A model generated the notes under the pieces. The model worked only from the letters and a program-made list of their open reading frames with translations. It did no database searches and was not told the origin of the DNA. A stretch of 55,738 bases of DNA from an uncultured Prevotellaceae bacterium (GTDB lineage: Bacteria; Bacteroidota; Bacteroidia; Bacteroidales; Bacteroidaceae): contig CADCFA010000014.1 of the NCBI GenBank assembly GCA_902800595.1, positions 1 to 55,738 of the forward strand. Direction: 5' to 3'. Positions 1 through 9,803 of the stretch are shown piece after piece. Each line of letters starts with the position of its first letter. Within the stretch, counting starts at the first letter, position 1. The position numbers and the translations under genes were made by a program.

Positions 1-42
1 TAGCTAGCGTTCATCCTGAGCCAGGATCAAACTCTTCATTGT
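1..42 (-). rRNA. rrs: 16S ribosomal RNA, 5' end only (partial)
   Basis: The reverse complement reads GAAGAGTTTGATCCTGGCTC followed by AGGATGAACGCTAGC, the conserved 5' end of bacterial 16S rRNA; the GATGAACGCTAGC form is typical of Bacteroidetes. Only about 42 bases are present and the gene runs off the left edge. The mature 5' end was set by aligning the GAAGAG motif with the E. coli 16S start, so it may be off by a few bases. Confidence 0.95.
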
Positions 43-187
43 AAAAATTGTATCTTTTACTAGTTATACTAGGATGCCTAGGCGAACTAGGAATACTAGT
101 ATACCAGAAATTATCTGTCTCAGAACGACTATCCAAGATTTCTATTCCTATTAATAAGAAATTGAAACGGTTTGTTTCTTATACCCA

Positions 188-249
188 AGAGTATTCAAAA
201 TACTCTCGCTTCTTGTACTACTTCTGTCTATGTAAATCTTTCAAAGAAC
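188..249 (-). other. rRNA operon leader elements (boxA-like motif and hairpin)
   Basis: The 370 bases between the 16S start and the PBP gene hold no convincing gene; they are the rRNA leader and promoter. On the minus strand, 237-249 reads GTTCTTTGAAAGA, resembling the boxA antitermination motif of rRNA leaders. Positions 188-206 form a 7-bp hairpin (AGAGTAT/ATACTCT) that could be a processing or structural element. Both assignments are inferred from motif and position. Confidence 0.45.
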
Positions 250-293
250 TCTTTCTCTTATGCTCACCGCCGTTTTTTAGGCGAAAGCGAGTG

Positions 294-325
294 CAAAGGT
301 ACAACAATTCAAGCAACCCTCCAAA
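294..325 (-). promoter_or_regulatory. rRNA operon promoter, Bacteroidetes type
   Basis: The minus strand has TTTG (325-322), exactly 20 bases, then TACCTTTG (301-294). This matches the Bacteroidetes sigma-ABfr pattern TTTG-N19-21-TAnnTTTG. It lies about 250 bases upstream of the 16S 5' end, as expected for an rrn promoter with a leader. Confidence 0.8.
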
Positions 326-411
326 CTTTTCGGAAGTTTTTTTTGTTTTTACCTCAAAATTTTCCAGATAGTTTACAGATACTACCTATACATTATATAT
401 ATAATATAAAG

Positions 412-2730
412 CTATTCGAATATCTCTTCGATATCAGTCGCACCATCCTCACTAGTACCATCTGAAAGCGGGCAAGGGTTAAATCCAGCAGGAATGTCAA
501 AAACTGCATCTTCGCTATAGCCCAAACGGACGTCGCCATACACTTTCTGCATATAGAGAGCAAAAATAGGCAAGGCCATAGACGCACCTTGTCCCATAGC
601 CATAGAGTCGAAATGAATATCACGATCATCACCACCCACCCAACAAGCATTAACTAATGCTGGAGTAAGCCCCATAAACCACGCATCACTATTATTGTTA
701 GTAGTACCCGTCTTTCCGGCAAGCTGACCTTTAAAATTATATCGGAAGCGCAGACGTCCAGCAGTACCTCCATCAACAACACTCTGAAGCATATAGAGCA
801 TCTTGTGGGCGCTCTCCTCACTGATAACTTCATTCATGCGGGGCTGGAACTGGGCAACTACATTACCTTCGTTATCTTCAATTCGAGTCACAAACATCAA
901 AGCAGCACGAATACCATGATTAACAAAAGCCGTATACGCGCTGGCCATTTCACCAACGCTAATATCGCATGGGCCGAGACAAAGAGACATAGAAGGATGA
1001 ATCTCCGGATTACGAATACCATACTCATGTAACAAATCAACAAAGGCCTGCGGACTGAGTTTACTCATCAGATAAGCAGATATCCAGTTATTAGACTGTT
1101 GCAATCCCCACTTTAATGTAACCATCTCTCCATAGCGAGCCTTACCAGAATTACGTGGTGTCCAAGGCTGACCAGCAACAATATAGGTCTGCTGTACATT
1201 AGGAGCCAGATCACATGGTGAAAATCCATTCTCCATAGCTAAAGAATAGAGGTATGGTTTAATGGTAGAACCTACCTGACGGCGCCCTTCCATCACCATA
1301 TCATAAGCAAAATGCTCATAGTTCAAGCCACCCACATAAGCTTTGACGTGACCATTCTGAGGACATACGCTCACAAAACCTGAACGGAGGAATGACTTGT
1401 AATATTTTATTGAATCAAGAGGTGTCATAGTTGTGTCAACAGTTCCATGATAAGTAAACACTGACATACGGACAGGCGTACGGAAAGACCGCTGTATGTC
1501 CTCTTCAGACGCACCACCATCACGAAGGGTACGATAACGATCACTCTGACGCATATTCCGATTCAATATACTATTCACCTGCTCAGGAGAAAGGTGCGAA
1601 GTAAAAGGTGCATTTTTCTTTTTCTTATTTTCTGCAGTAAAGGCTGGCTGGAGATATTTTGCCACATGCTGATACACTGCTTCCTCCGCATAAGCCTGCA
1701 TACGGGAATCGATGGTAGTATAAACTTTCAAACCATCGGTATAGATATTGTAGGCATCACCATTACGCTTCTTGTTTTTGTTGCACCAACCGTACAAAGG
1801 ATCTGATTCCCAATTAATTGAATCATTATAGTAACTCACCATATTCCATGACGGATAGAGAGAGCGTTCAGGTTTCTTGGCAGTCATATAACGACGCAGG
1901 AACTCACGCAGATATACAGCTATTCCTTCCTTATGATCAGAAGTATGGAACTTCAGTTGAATGGGCTGAGCAGAATATTTCTCATAGTCTGACTCACTCA
2001 GATAGCCCTCCTTTACCATCTGCTGAAGCACCACATTACGACGTTCTCTACTTCGCTCCGGATTACGAACCGGGTTGAAATACGAGGGGTTCTTACATAG
2101 TCCCACAAGCATAGCAGCTTCAGGCACAGTGAGATCTTTAGGTTCCTTACTAAAATAAACATCAGAGGCAGTCTTGATACCGACAGCATTATGAAGGAAG
2201 TCAAAATAATTCAGATACATCGTAATAATTTCATCCTTCGTATAATTGCGCTCAAGTTGAACTGCGATCACCCACTCTATCGGTTTCTGCATAACGCGCT
2301 CCAATGTTGTGCTGGCATGTTCGGAATAAAGCTGTTTAGCCAGCTGTTGTGTGATTGTAGATCCACCACCAGCACTTTTCTGCCCAAACAGGCCACGCTT
2401 GACAATAGCTCGTCCAAGTGCAATAAAATCGATTCCAGAATGATCATAGAAACGAGCATCCTCTGTGGCGATTAAAGCCTGAACCAATGATGTCGGCAAA
2501 TTAGAATAATCAACCATGATACGATTTTCACGGTTATAGTTCCAAGTACCTATAATTTTACCATCCGCAGAATAAATTTGTGTAGCAAAACGGCTTATCG
2601 GGTTCTGGAGGTCTTCAATTGGTGGCATATACCCTATCCACCCCTTATCGATGGCATAAAATGCGCCAGCTACTCCAATAACAGTTACAAACAATAAAGT
2701 CCACAAGAAATATACAAATAGCTTTCTCAT
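412..2730 (-). CDS. mrcA: Penicillin-binding protein 1A (bifunctional transglycosylase/transpeptidase)
   Basis: Class A PBP that polymerises and cross-links peptidoglycan at the inner membrane. A short cytoplasmic tail and one transmembrane segment (FVYFLWTLLFVTVIGVAGAF) precede a GT51 domain with EDARFYDHSG near residue 90 and GGGSTITQQ near 125. The transpeptidase domain has SxxK (GSTIKP, near 490), SNN (QQSNNW) and KTG (AGKTGTTNNN, near 670), so both activities should be intact. Length of 772 aa fits the family. The longest frame opens with GTG at 2748; I chose the ATG at 2730 because it starts directly at the MRK tail before the membrane segment. It is divergent from pyrB and has its own promoter box. 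Confidence 0.93.
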   Translation of the reverse strand: MRKLFVYFLWTLLFVTVIGVAGAFYAIDKGWIGYMPPIEDLQNPISRFATQIYSADGKIIGTWNYNRENRIMVDYSNLPTSLVQALIATEDARFYDHSGIDFIALGRAIVKRGLFGQKSAGGGSTITQQLAKQLYSEHASTTLERVMQKPIEWVIAVQLERNYTKDEIITMYLNYFDFLHNAVGIKTASDVYFSKEPKDLTVPEAAMLVGLCKNPSYFNPVRNPERSRERRNVVLQQMVKEGYLSESDYEKYSAQPIQLKFHTSDHKEGIAVYLREFLRRYMTAKKPERSLYPSWNMVSYYNDSINWESDPLYGWCNKNKKRNGDAYNIYTDGLKVYTTIDSRMQAYAEEAVYQHVAKYLQPAFTAENKKKKNAPFTSHLSPEQVNSILNRNMRQSDRYRTLRDGGASEEDIQRSFRTPVRMSVFTYHGTVDTTMTPLDSIKYYKSFLRSGFVSVCPQNGHVKAYVGGLNYEHFAYDMVMEGRRQVGSTIKPYLYSLAMENGFSPCDLAPNVQQTYIVAGQPWTPRNSGKARYGEMVTLKWGLQQSNNWISAYLMSKLSPQAFVDLLHEYGIRNPEIHPSMSLCLGPCDISVGEMASAYTAFVNHGIRAALMFVTRIEDNEGNVVAQFQPRMNEVISEESAHKMLYMLQSVVDGGTAGRLRFRYNFKGQLAGKTGTTNNNSDAWFMGLTPALVNACWVGGDDRDIHFDSMAMGQGASMALPIFALYMQKVYGDVRLGYSEDAVFDIPAGFNPCPLSDGTSEDGATDIEEIFE

Positions 2731-2767
2731 ACGCTCGATTTTCTTCACTTTTTTAAGTATCTTGGTG

Positions 2768-2775
2768 CAAAATTA
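2768..2775 (-). promoter_or_regulatory. Promoter -7 box upstream of PBP1A
   Basis: The minus strand reads TAATTTTG, a match to TAnnTTTG, about 37 bases upstream of the chosen ATG. No clear TTTG box sits 20 bases further up. Confidence 0.5.
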
Positions 2776-2818
2776 CGATTTTCTTTCAAAATATCGCACG
2801 GAAATCAGAAATAATGTG

Positions 2819-2826
2819 TAATTTTG
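2819..2826 (+). promoter_or_regulatory. Promoter -7 box upstream of pyrBI
   Basis: TAATTTTG on the plus strand, 22 bases before the pyrB ATG. It forms a divergent pair with the PBP1A box, 43 bases apart. The short leader leaves no room for a pyrimidine attenuator or PyrR-type leader. Confidence 0.55.
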
Positions 2827-2848
2827 CGCAAACAAAATAAAAGATTGG

Positions 2849-3796
2849 ATGGAAAAGCATAATTTTGTAACTATTGCCGACCTCACGAAAGAGAAAATTC
2901 TCTATATGATTGAGATGGCAGAAGAATTCGAGAAGTACCCCAACAGGGAACTTTTAAAAGGTAAGGTTGTAGCCACGCTCTTTTTCGAGCCATCAACCCG
3001 TACACGACTGAGTTTCGAGACTGCCGCCAATCGTCTTGGCGCTCGTGTAATAGGTTTCGCAGACCCCAAGATTACCAGTGGAACGAAAGGTGAGACACTG
3101 AAAGACACCATTCTGATGGTATCAAACTATGCTGATGTCATCGTGATGCGCCACTACATTGAGGGTGCAGCACAGTATGCTTCAGAAATAGCCCCCATCC
3201 CCATTGTGAATGCAGGCGACGGTGCCCACCAGCACCCTTCACAGTGTATGCTTGACCTCTATTCTATTTATAAGACACAAGGTACGCTCGACAACCTTAA
3301 TATATATATGGTGGGCGATCTTAAATACGGACGTACGGTACACTCGCTGCTGATGGCTATGCGCCACTTCAATCCAACCTTTCATTTTGTAGCGCCTAAA
3401 GAGTTAGCTATGCCCAACGAGTACAAGTTATACTGCAAAGAAAATGGTATCAAGTATCAGGAGCATACCGCCTTTAACGAGAAGATTATAGCTGATGCGG
3501 ATATTCTGTATATGACGCGTGTGCAGAAAGAGCGTTTCTCAGATCTGATGGAATATGAGCGTGTTAAAAACGTGTATGTACTGAACAACGAATTACTGAA
3601 GAGCGCTAAGCCGAATATGAAGATTCTCCACCCCCTGCCCCGTGTCAACGAGATAGCTTATGAGGTGGATGATAATCCTCATGCCTACTATATCCAGCAA
3701 GCCGGCAACGGGCTGTTTGCCCGTGAGGCTATTTTCTGCGATGTTTTAGGTATCAGCCTCGACGAAGTTAAAAACGACAAAACCATTATCCTATGA
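2849..3796 (+). CDS. pyrB: Aspartate carbamoyltransferase, catalytic subunit
   Basis: Condenses carbamoyl phosphate with aspartate to give N-carbamoyl-aspartate, the committed step of pyrimidine synthesis. The carbamoyl-phosphate loop [13 protein letters not shown] is near residues 45-57, and HPSQ near 132 and HPLPR near 265 are family landmarks. Length of 315 aa is slightly above the usual 305-311. The stop overlaps the start of the regulatory subunit by four bases (ATGA), a sign of translational coupling and equal subunit supply. Together they should make the allosteric catalytic/regulatory holoenzyme. Confidence 0.96.
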   Translation: MEKHNFVTIADLTKEKILYMIEMAEEFEKYPNRELLKGKVVATLFFEPSTRTRLSFETAANRLGARVIGFADPKITSGTKGETLKDTILMVSNYADVIVMRHYIEGAAQYASEIAPIPIVNAGDGAHQHPSQCMLDLYSIYKTQGTLDNLNIYMVGDLKYGRTVHSLLMAMRHFNPTFHFVAPKELAMPNEYKLYCKENGIKYQEHTAFNEKIIADADILYMTRVQKERFSDLMEYERVKNVYVLNNELLKSAKPNMKILHPLPRVNEIAYEVDDNPHAYYIQQAGNGLFAREAIFCDVLGISLDEVKNDKTIIL

Positions 3797-4245
3797 ACAA
3801 GAAAGAACGATTAGTTGCCGCCATTGAGCACGGCACTGTGATTGATCATATTCCAGCCAACAAGACCTATCAGGTAGCCAGTCTGCTGGGACTATTTGAC
3901 CTAAAGACCCCAGTGACCATCGGTTTCAACTACCCGTCACAAAAAGTTGGCAGCAAAGGTATCATCAAGGTTTCCGACAAGTTTTTTACCGATGATGAGA
4001 TTTCACGTCTCTCGGTTGTAGCTCCGAATGTGATTCTGAGTATCATCCGCGATTACGAAGTAGTTGAGAAGCGTAGCGTTGTTACACCTAATGAGATCAA
4101 AGGTATTGTAAGGTGCAACAATCCCAAATGTATCACCAACAACGAGCCGATGCAGACCCATTTTCATGTGGAGAACGGCATCCTGACCTGCCACTACTGT
4201 GAGAAAGAGCAGGATATCAACAAGGTAGAGCTGTGTGAAAAGTAA
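3793..4245 (+). CDS. pyrI: Aspartate carbamoyltransferase, regulatory subunit
   Basis: Binds CTP/ATP and tunes the catalytic subunit. It begins with the nucleotide-binding domain ([20 protein letters not shown]) and ends with a zinc domain whose four cysteines are visible: CNNPKC near residue 110 and CHYC near 137. The 150-aa length is typical (about 153). It overlaps pyrB by four bases. The stop codon lies at the start of a simple A-rich repeat (4242-4287), so the last residues (EK) border on repeat DNA. Confidence 0.96.
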   Translation: MNKKERLVAAIEHGTVIDHIPANKTYQVASLLGLFDLKTPVTIGFNYPSQKVGSKGIIKVSDKFFTDDEISRLSVVAPNVILSIIRDYEVVEKRSVVTPNEIKGIVRCNNPKCITNNEPMQTHFHVENGILTCHYCEKEQDINKVELCEK

Positions 4246-4287
4246 AAAAGTAAAAAAGGTAAAAAAGTAAAAAAAGTAAAAGTTAAA
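4242..4287 (+). repeat. GTAAAAAA short tandem repeat between pyrI and glyA
   Basis: About five units of GTAAAAAA (8-9 bases each, one with an extra G, one shortened, ending in GTTAAA) fill most of the 59-base gap. The first unit contains the pyrI stop codon. No hairpin is evident, so it is not a terminator; pyrBI and glyA may be co-transcribed through it. Confidence 0.7.
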
Positions 4288-4304
4288 CCAAATAAACCAA
4301 GACA

Positions 4305-5585
4305 ATGAACAGAGACAACACAATCTTTGAGTTGATTGAGAAAGAGCATCAGCGCCAGTTGAAAGGCATTGAGCTGATTGCGAGTGAGAATTTCGTAAGC
4401 GACCAGGTGATGGAAGCCATGGGCAGCTATCTGACTAACAAGTATGCAGAGGGCTATCCTGGACACCGTTACTATGGTGGTTGCCAAGTTGTTGACGAAG
4501 TAGAACAACTGGCTATCGACCGCATATGCAAGCTTTTCGGTGCCGAATATGCCAACGTACAGCCTCACTCTGGTGCCCAGGCCAACGCAGCCGTACTGCT
4601 TGCAGTGCTGAAGCCCGGCGACACCTTCATGGGACTGAACCTGGATCATGGCGGTCACCTTTCTCATGGATCACATGTAAATACCTCTGGTCTGATCTAC
4701 AACCCCATCGGTTACAACCTGAACAAGGAGACTGGCCGTGTAGATTACGACGAGATGGAACAGCTGGCACTCGAGCACAAGCCAAAGCTGATTATCGGTG
4801 GTGGCAGTGCCTACAGCCGTGAGTGGGACTACAAGCGTATGCGCGAGATTGCCGATAAGGTAGGTGCTCTGCTCATGATTGATATGGCTCACCCCGCAGG
4901 TCTGATTGCTGCCGGACTGCTCGACAACCCTGTGAAATATGCCCACATCGTAACCTCGACTACCCACAAGACGCTTCGCGGTCCTCGTGGTGGTATCATC
5001 CTGATGGGTAAGGACTTCGAGAATCCCTGGGGACTGAAGACGCCAAAGGGTGTCGTGAAGATGATGAGCCAGCTGCTGAACTCTGCCGTATTCCCAGGAC
5101 AGCAGGGTGGTCCGCTGGAGCACGTGATTGCAGCCAAGGCAGTTGCCTTCGGTGAGGCACTGCAACCCGAGTTCAAGGAGTGGGCTAAGCAGGTACAGAA
5201 GAACGCCAAGGTTTTGGCAGAAGAGTTGGTTAAGCGTGGCTTCGGCATCGTGAGCGGAGGTACTGACAACCACTCTATGCTCGTTGACCTGCGTTCCAAG
5301 TATCCCGATCTCACAGGTAAGGTGGCAGAGAATGCACTTGTTGCTGCCGACATCACTGTTAACAAGAACATGGTTCCATTCGATAGTCGTAGCGCCTTCC
5401 AGACTTCTGGTATCCGTCTAGGAACGCCTGCCATCACCACCCGTGGTGCTAAGGAAGACCTGATGATTCAGATTGCAGCCTGGATCGAGGAAGTACTGAA
5501 TGATCCTGAGAACGAGCAGGTGATTGCTTCTGTTCGCCAGCGTGTGAACGAGAAGATGAAGGAATATCCGCTCTTCGCTTATTAA
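4305..5585 (+). CDS. glyA: Serine hydroxymethyltransferase
   Basis: PLP enzyme interconverting serine plus tetrahydrofolate with glycine plus methylene-tetrahydrofolate, the main one-carbon source for purines and thymidylate. Visible landmarks are ELIASENF near residue 22, the [13 protein letters not shown] segment, and the PLP-lysine motif [12 protein letters not shown] near 225. Length of 426 aa fits the family (about 420). It follows pyrBI on the same strand, 59 bases away, with no promoter box seen in the A-rich repeat, so co-expression with pyrimidine genes is plausible. It ends at a strong hairpin terminator. Confidence 0.97.
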   Translation: MNRDNTIFELIEKEHQRQLKGIELIASENFVSDQVMEAMGSYLTNKYAEGYPGHRYYGGCQVVDEVEQLAIDRICKLFGAEYANVQPHSGAQANAAVLLAVLKPGDTFMGLNLDHGGHLSHGSHVNTSGLIYNPIGYNLNKETGRVDYDEMEQLALEHKPKLIIGGGSAYSREWDYKRMREIADKVGALLMIDMAHPAGLIAAGLLDNPVKYAHIVTSTTHKTLRGPRGGIILMGKDFENPWGLKTPKGVVKMMSQLLNSAVFPGQQGGPLEHVIAAKAVAFGEALQPEFKEWAKQVQKNAKVLAEELVKRGFGIVSGGTDNHSMLVDLRSKYPDLTGKVAENALVAADITVNKNMVPFDSRSAFQTSGIRLGTPAITTRGAKEDLMIQIAAWIEEVLNDPENEQVIASVRQRVNEKMKEYPLFAY

Positions 5586-5594
5586 AAAAATAAG

Positions 5595-5614
5595 CCCCTG
5601 CCGATTGGCAGGGG
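5595..5614. terminator. Bidirectional rho-independent terminator between glyA and the S9 peptidase
   Basis: A perfect 8-bp stem CCCCTGCC/GGCAGGGG with a GATT loop lies between convergent genes, with A-rich DNA on the left and TTTATT on the right. It can serve both strands. It starts ten bases after the glyA stop and ends eight bases before the peptidase stop. Confidence 0.85.
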
Positions 5615-5622
5615 TTTATTGT

Positions 5623-7836
5623 CTATTTAAGGTTATCATTAAAATGATTGATAGCCTGTCGGAACAGGTGATTCCTTGTGTTGCCCCCAAATATACTATG
5701 ATTACGGTTGGTATAGACCAGCTGACGGAAATCCTTGTCAGCCTGCACCAGAGCCTCTACATATTCAGCCGTATTCTGATAATGCACATTGTCATCAGCC
5801 AGACCGTGACAGATGAGCAAAGCACCATGCAGTTGCGAGGCACGTGCTATGGGGTTCACGTCGTATCCGCTTGCATTCTCCTGAGGAGTACGCATATAGC
5901 GCTCCGTATAGATACTGTCATAATATCGCCAGTTCGTAGGTGGAGCGATAGCCACGCCTGCACAGAACACAGGGCGACCTTCCGACATCGACATCAGTGT
6001 ATTCCAGCCACCATAGCTCCATCCCCAGATGCCGATTCTCTCTTTATTCACATAGCTCTGACTGCCAAGCCATAAAGCCGTCTCCACCTGATCGCGAGAC
6101 TCCAGCTCGCCTAAACGGAGATAGGTGCACTTCTCGAAGTCGGCACCACGTCCGCCAGTACCACGATTGTCAACACATACGCAGATGTACCCCTGCTGAC
6201 AGAGATAGTGTTCAAGAATAGCACCATTGCCATTCATACCGATTCCCCACTGGTTAAGCACCTGCTGACTGCCAGGTCCACCATACTGATACATAATAAC
6301 GGGATACTTCTGATGCGGGTTGAAATCAGCAGGTTTCACGATCCAGCCATTCAGCTGTACCCCCTCTGAAGTGGTAAATGAGAAAAACTCCTTTGTACCG
6401 AGCTCATAGCCAGCCAGTTCCTGCTGCAGTTTATGATTGTCAATCAGCGTCAGCAATATCTTGCCGTTATTCTGGCAGAGTGTATATTGCACGGGATGAT
6501 TGATGTCGCTCCAACTATTGATAAAGTATTTGTAGTTCTGACTGAAGATGGCATTATTCACACCTGGCTGCTTCGACAATATCTCCACCTTACCATTGGC
6601 ATGAGCCACCATCACCTGCTGCTCCAGCGGTCCGTTAGGATTAGCTGCGAAATAGGCATCGCCCGTCTTCTCATCGAAACCATAAACCGCCTTCACCACA
6701 TATTTCTCAGTCACAATCTGGCGCAACAGCTGTCCGTTCAGATTGTAGAGATAAAGATGATTGTAGCCGTCCCGCTCACTGGGTAAGAGGATATGCTTAT
6801 CAGTAATCAGAATATCCTCCAGCACATTCTCATTGATATATTTCTCCACCCGATCCTCGATAGCCAGCTGGCAAACGGTGGATAAGGGATCAGCCATATA
6901 GATACGCAGCTGATCCTGACGACGGTTCATGGTAAAGATCGCAATCTTCTTCGGATCACTGGTAGCCTTGATACGGGGGATGTAGCCATCAGCATCAAGA
7001 GGCACCTCAATCTGCCGCGTCTGATGCGACTGAATATCATAGCTCCATACACTCACCTTTGAGTTCAGCTGTCCAGGTACCGGATATTTATAGGTATAGT
7101 CGCCCGGATACTCCGCAAACTCGCTGTACTCAGGCTTCATGCCCTTAAACAGCTGCATGGTGTATTGCCTGACAGCACGCTCATCATAGCGGATCCAAAG
7201 AATCTGCTTCGAATCAGCCGAAAACACCATCGACGAATTGGTAGAGAACTCCTCCTCATACACCCAGTCGGGTATGCCATTGATAATCTCGTTGCGCTTG
7301 CCGTCCTTCGTGAGCTGACTTTCTGCCCTGTCAAAGAGCAGTTTTACCAGATAGATGTTATTGTCTCTCACGAAAGCGACCTGATTTCCATCGGGCGAGA
7401 ACACTGGTGTCTGCTGGGGTCCGCCATCACTCAGGGGTTCAAGTTTGTTGTTACGGATATCATAAATGTAATAGACCGCAGTGAACGAATGGCGATAGAT
7501 CGGTTTGGTCTGCGTCTGAATCAGCATCCTACGCCCGTCTGGACTCATGATATAATCATCGATACGATCCAACTGGGCCCCACGAGCGGAAGCCACATCA
7601 AACAATACTGCCACCCGTTGACCTGTACGGAAAGAATAGCTCTCCACACGCTTGCTGTCAGAGCTCATCTGTCCATAGGTCTCACCATCAGCCAACGGAC
7701 ATACCGCCTGCATCTCCTCTGAGCGGAATTCACCGCGCGTAATATCCTTCAAACTAAGTTTCTCGCCAGCATGGATCCCGTGAAAGGACAGCATGAGGCA
7801 CAGGCCGACAGCCCATACAAAAGAATTTCTATACAT
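5623..7836 (-). CDS. Dipeptidyl-peptidase IV-family serine peptidase (S9), secreted
   Basis: Removes N-terminal dipeptides (often Xaa-Pro) from peptides, in the periplasm or at the surface. A signal peptide (about 23 residues, ending near GIHAGEK) is followed by a DPP-IV beta-propeller domain (about 80-480) and a prolyl-oligopeptidase catalytic domain. The nucleophile motif is GWSYGG near residue 615; the likely Asp is in HGLADDNVH near 690 and the His in NRNHSIFGG near 720, so the triad is complete. Length of 737 aa is typical. The start lies seven bases after the GldB-like gene, indicating an operon from the promoter at 8687-8718. Confidence 0.92.
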   Translation of the reverse strand: MYRNSFVWAVGLCLMLSFHGIHAGEKLSLKDITRGEFRSEEMQAVCPLADGETYGQMSSDSKRVESYSFRTGQRVAVLFDVASARGAQLDRIDDYIMSPDGRRMLIQTQTKPIYRHSFTAVYYIYDIRNNKLEPLSDGGPQQTPVFSPDGNQVAFVRDNNIYLVKLLFDRAESQLTKDGKRNEIINGIPDWVYEEEFSTNSSMVFSADSKQILWIRYDERAVRQYTMQLFKGMKPEYSEFAEYPGDYTYKYPVPGQLNSKVSVWSYDIQSHQTRQIEVPLDADGYIPRIKATSDPKKIAIFTMNRRQDQLRIYMADPLSTVCQLAIEDRVEKYINENVLEDILITDKHILLPSERDGYNHLYLYNLNGQLLRQIVTEKYVVKAVYGFDEKTGDAYFAANPNGPLEQQVMVAHANGKVEILSKQPGVNNAIFSQNYKYFINSWSDINHPVQYTLCQNNGKILLTLIDNHKLQQELAGYELGTKEFFSFTTSEGVQLNGWIVKPADFNPHQKYPVIMYQYGGPGSQQVLNQWGIGMNGNGAILEHYLCQQGYICVCVDNRGTGGRGADFEKCTYLRLGELESRDQVETALWLGSQSYVNKERIGIWGWSYGGWNTLMSMSEGRPVFCAGVAIAPPTNWRYYDSIYTERYMRTPQENASGYDVNPIARASQLHGALLICHGLADDNVHYQNTAEYVEALVQADKDFRQLVYTNRNHSIFGGNTRNHLFRQAINHFNDNLK

Positions 7837-7843
7837 ATTATAA

Positions 7844-8644
7844 TTAATGGAAAACAGAATAATTATTGTTCTTCAAAAGCTGATCCACAATGGTATCCTT
7901 ATGCTTTTTCATATATCGCTCAATCATCTGCACATACTGCGTATTGAACAGCTCCTTGCCAAGCACCTGATTCACTACCCACTGAATCTTGCCGATATGT
8001 TTGTCGCGCTCAACCTGTGTCAATGCCCTGTCATGAGGCATGGGATAAAGACTCAGCAGATAAAAGCCGATACAGTCGGGCACAATATAAGAGCGGTTCA
8101 TCATCTGCAACTGGCTGGAGGTATAGCCATATTCCGGTTTCTGATACAAGGGGCAATCGGCTCCAAGATATTTATCCAGACAGATACCAATGGAGCTGTT
8201 ACCTATTACCAGACTCTGATCAAGCGAACCGATCTGCGTATAGATCTGCGGAATCTCCAAATTAGGAATCAGATCTCTAAGATTATCGAATGCCTCCGAC
8301 AGCTCCTCATTGATATCACTTATATTGGCATATTGCTGTTCTACCTCATTGATCAGGCTCTGAAGCGTAGAATCCTGATAGAAACGAAGAAACTTCATGT
8401 TGATTTCCGGGTCATTCACCTTGCCAATACGGATCACATCCTCTATCAGCGTACGCGTCTGAGTGGGATATACCGTATTCATCTGCTGGAGTGCAGAGAA
8501 ATCGCCGGTAGTCAGGTAGAGCGTCTGTACACGATCATAGCGGTCAATGGCCAACTTACTCTTCCCGTCTTCGGATTTCAGCTGCCATTCACAACTCATG
8601 CAACAGAGCAGAACGACCAAAAGAAAACAATATATCTTATGCAC
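7844..8644 (-). CDS. GldB-like lipoprotein
   Basis: Probable outer-envelope lipoprotein similar to gliding-motility lipoprotein GldB. The N-terminus (HKIYCFLLVVLLCCMSC) is a lipoprotein signal ending in a lipobox-like CCMSC. The stretch GICLDKYLGADCPLY near residue 150 resembles GldB-family sequence. No in-frame ATG exists before the signal peptide; the candidates are TTG at 8650 and GTG at 8644, and I chose GTG, giving 266 aa. GldB relatives occur in non-gliding Bacteroidales, so gliding should not be assumed; the real role there is unclear. It leads a two-gene operon with the S9 peptidase. The family assignment is from recall. Confidence 0.65.
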   Translation of the reverse strand: MHKIYCFLLVVLLCCMSCEWQLKSEDGKSKLAIDRYDRVQTLYLTTGDFSALQQMNTVYPTQTRTLIEDVIRIGKVNDPEINMKFLRFYQDSTLQSLINEVEQQYANISDINEELSEAFDNLRDLIPNLEIPQIYTQIGSLDQSLVIGNSSIGICLDKYLGADCPLYQKPEYGYTSSQLQMMNRSYIVPDCIGFYLLSLYPMPHDRALTQVERDKHIGKIQWVVNQVLGKELFNTQYVQMIERYMKKHKDTIVDQLLKNNNYSVFH

Positions 8645-8686
8645 CGGCAACCATTAAGAAATGTTAGTTATTTGTTAAAAGCGGTG

Positions 8687-8718
8687 CAAATATACTAAAA
8701 ATTATTTTTAAATCCAAA
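8687..8718 (-). promoter_or_regulatory. Promoter of the GldB-like / S9 peptidase operon
   Basis: The minus strand shows TTTG (8718-8715), 20 bases, then TATATTTG (8694-8687), a full match to the Bacteroidetes pattern. It lies about 43 bases upstream of the chosen GTG start. Confidence 0.8.
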
Positions 8719-8767
8719 TTTTAACCTAAAAAAGATAAAAATATGATGAATATTCTTTGTTTTTTGC

Positions 8768-9790
8768 CTATTCGGATAAGTTACTGAATGTTTTGCGCCC
8801 TTTCACATAATACTGCCAGAGCAGCGCAAAGCGCTTGCGCTCAGGTATCTCTTTTGCCACACGAGAAGCCTGAATCCTCTGACGGTCAGCATCGAAATCC
8901 TTCCGCCAGTGTCTGAAAGCACGGCGAGCCCGATACACCGCCAGAAAATCACCCACATTACGTTTCAGAATCAGCATCTCCCAGGCAGCCAGATAGTCGA
9001 GTGCCCAGCGCCAACGCATCACATACCTCAGCTCAGTCTCAGGCAGACACTTATAGAGCATCGTCAGATTATTGCGGAAATTCAGGAAGGTTTTCATCGG
9101 ATTACCCTTAGGCAGCGTTCCGCCTCCCACATGGTAGGCACAGCTGTCAGGCAGGCACACAATGCGCCGCCCCATGATGCGCAGTCGCCAGCAGAGATCG
9201 ATCTCCTCATTATGGGCGAAGAAACGGGCATCCAGTCCCCCAGCCTTCCAATAATCACTTGAGCGTATCATCAGCGCAGCCCCAGTAGCCCAGAGGATAT
9301 CAGCCACATCGTCGTACTGTCCGTTATCACGCTCCACCGTTTCAAACACACGTCCTCGACAGAAGGGATAACCGAAGCGATCGATAAATCCCCCACTCGC
9401 CCCAGCATATTCGAAACAGTCCTTGTCAAAGATAGAAAGCAACTTCGGCTGACAAGCTGCCACCTCAGGATGACTGTCGAGATATTCTATCATAGGAGTC
9501 AGCCAATGGTGCGTCACCTCGATGTCTGAATTCAGCAACATGTAGTATTCCGCCTCTATCTGTCTCAGTGCCTGATTATACCCCTCAGCAAAACCCCAGT
9601 TCTGCGACAGCTGAATCAGCTTCACCTCCGGAAAATGCCCACGAAGCATCTCCATCGAGTCATCAGTAGAAGCATTGTCGGCCACATACACCACAGCCTC
9701 CCCACGGGAATACAGCAACACCGAAGGCAGATACTGCCTGAGCATCTTACTGCCATTCCAGTTCAAGATCACGATAGCCACTTTTTCCAT
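8768..9790 (-). CDS. Family 2 glycosyltransferase
   Basis: Cytoplasmic inverting GT-A glycosyltransferase, rhamnosyltransferase-like. It opens with VAIVILNWNGSKML, then VYVADNASTDDS near residue 40 and MLLNSDIEV near 90 (the DxD-like site). NEEIDLCWRLRIMG near 205 matches the conserved ED/W motif. The longest frame opens upstream at 9835 inside mtaB; I chose the ATG at 9790 because MEKVAIVILNWNG starts exactly at the fold and leaves a 13-base gap after mtaB. Pairing with mtaB is probably just operon sharing. The acceptor is unknown. Confidence 0.85.
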   Translation of the reverse strand: MEKVAIVILNWNGSKMLRQYLPSVLLYSRGEAVVYVADNASTDDSMEMLRGHFPEVKLIQLSQNWGFAEGYNQALRQIEAEYYMLLNSDIEVTHHWLTPMIEYLDSHPEVAACQPKLLSIFDKDCFEYAGASGGFIDRFGYPFCRGRVFETVERDNGQYDDVADILWATGAALMIRSSDYWKAGGLDARFFAHNEEIDLCWRLRIMGRRIVCLPDSCAYHVGGGTLPKGNPMKTFLNFRNNLTMLYKCLPETELRYVMRWRWALDYLAAWEMLILKRNVGDFLAVYRARRAFRHWRKDFDADRQRIQASRVAKEIPERKRFALLWQYYVKGRKTFSNLSE

Positions 9791-9803
9791 ACGCGCGCGA
9801 ACC

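Noticed and set aside
43-411. tRNA or small protein genes in the rRNA leader
   Set aside because: No cloverleaf was found and the two short ORFs there cross the rrn promoter and leader elements.
4194-4667. Minus-strand 157-aa ORF across the pyrI-glyA junction
   Set aside because: It lies opposite two well-supported genes and is rich in residues created by the A-rich repeat read in reverse.
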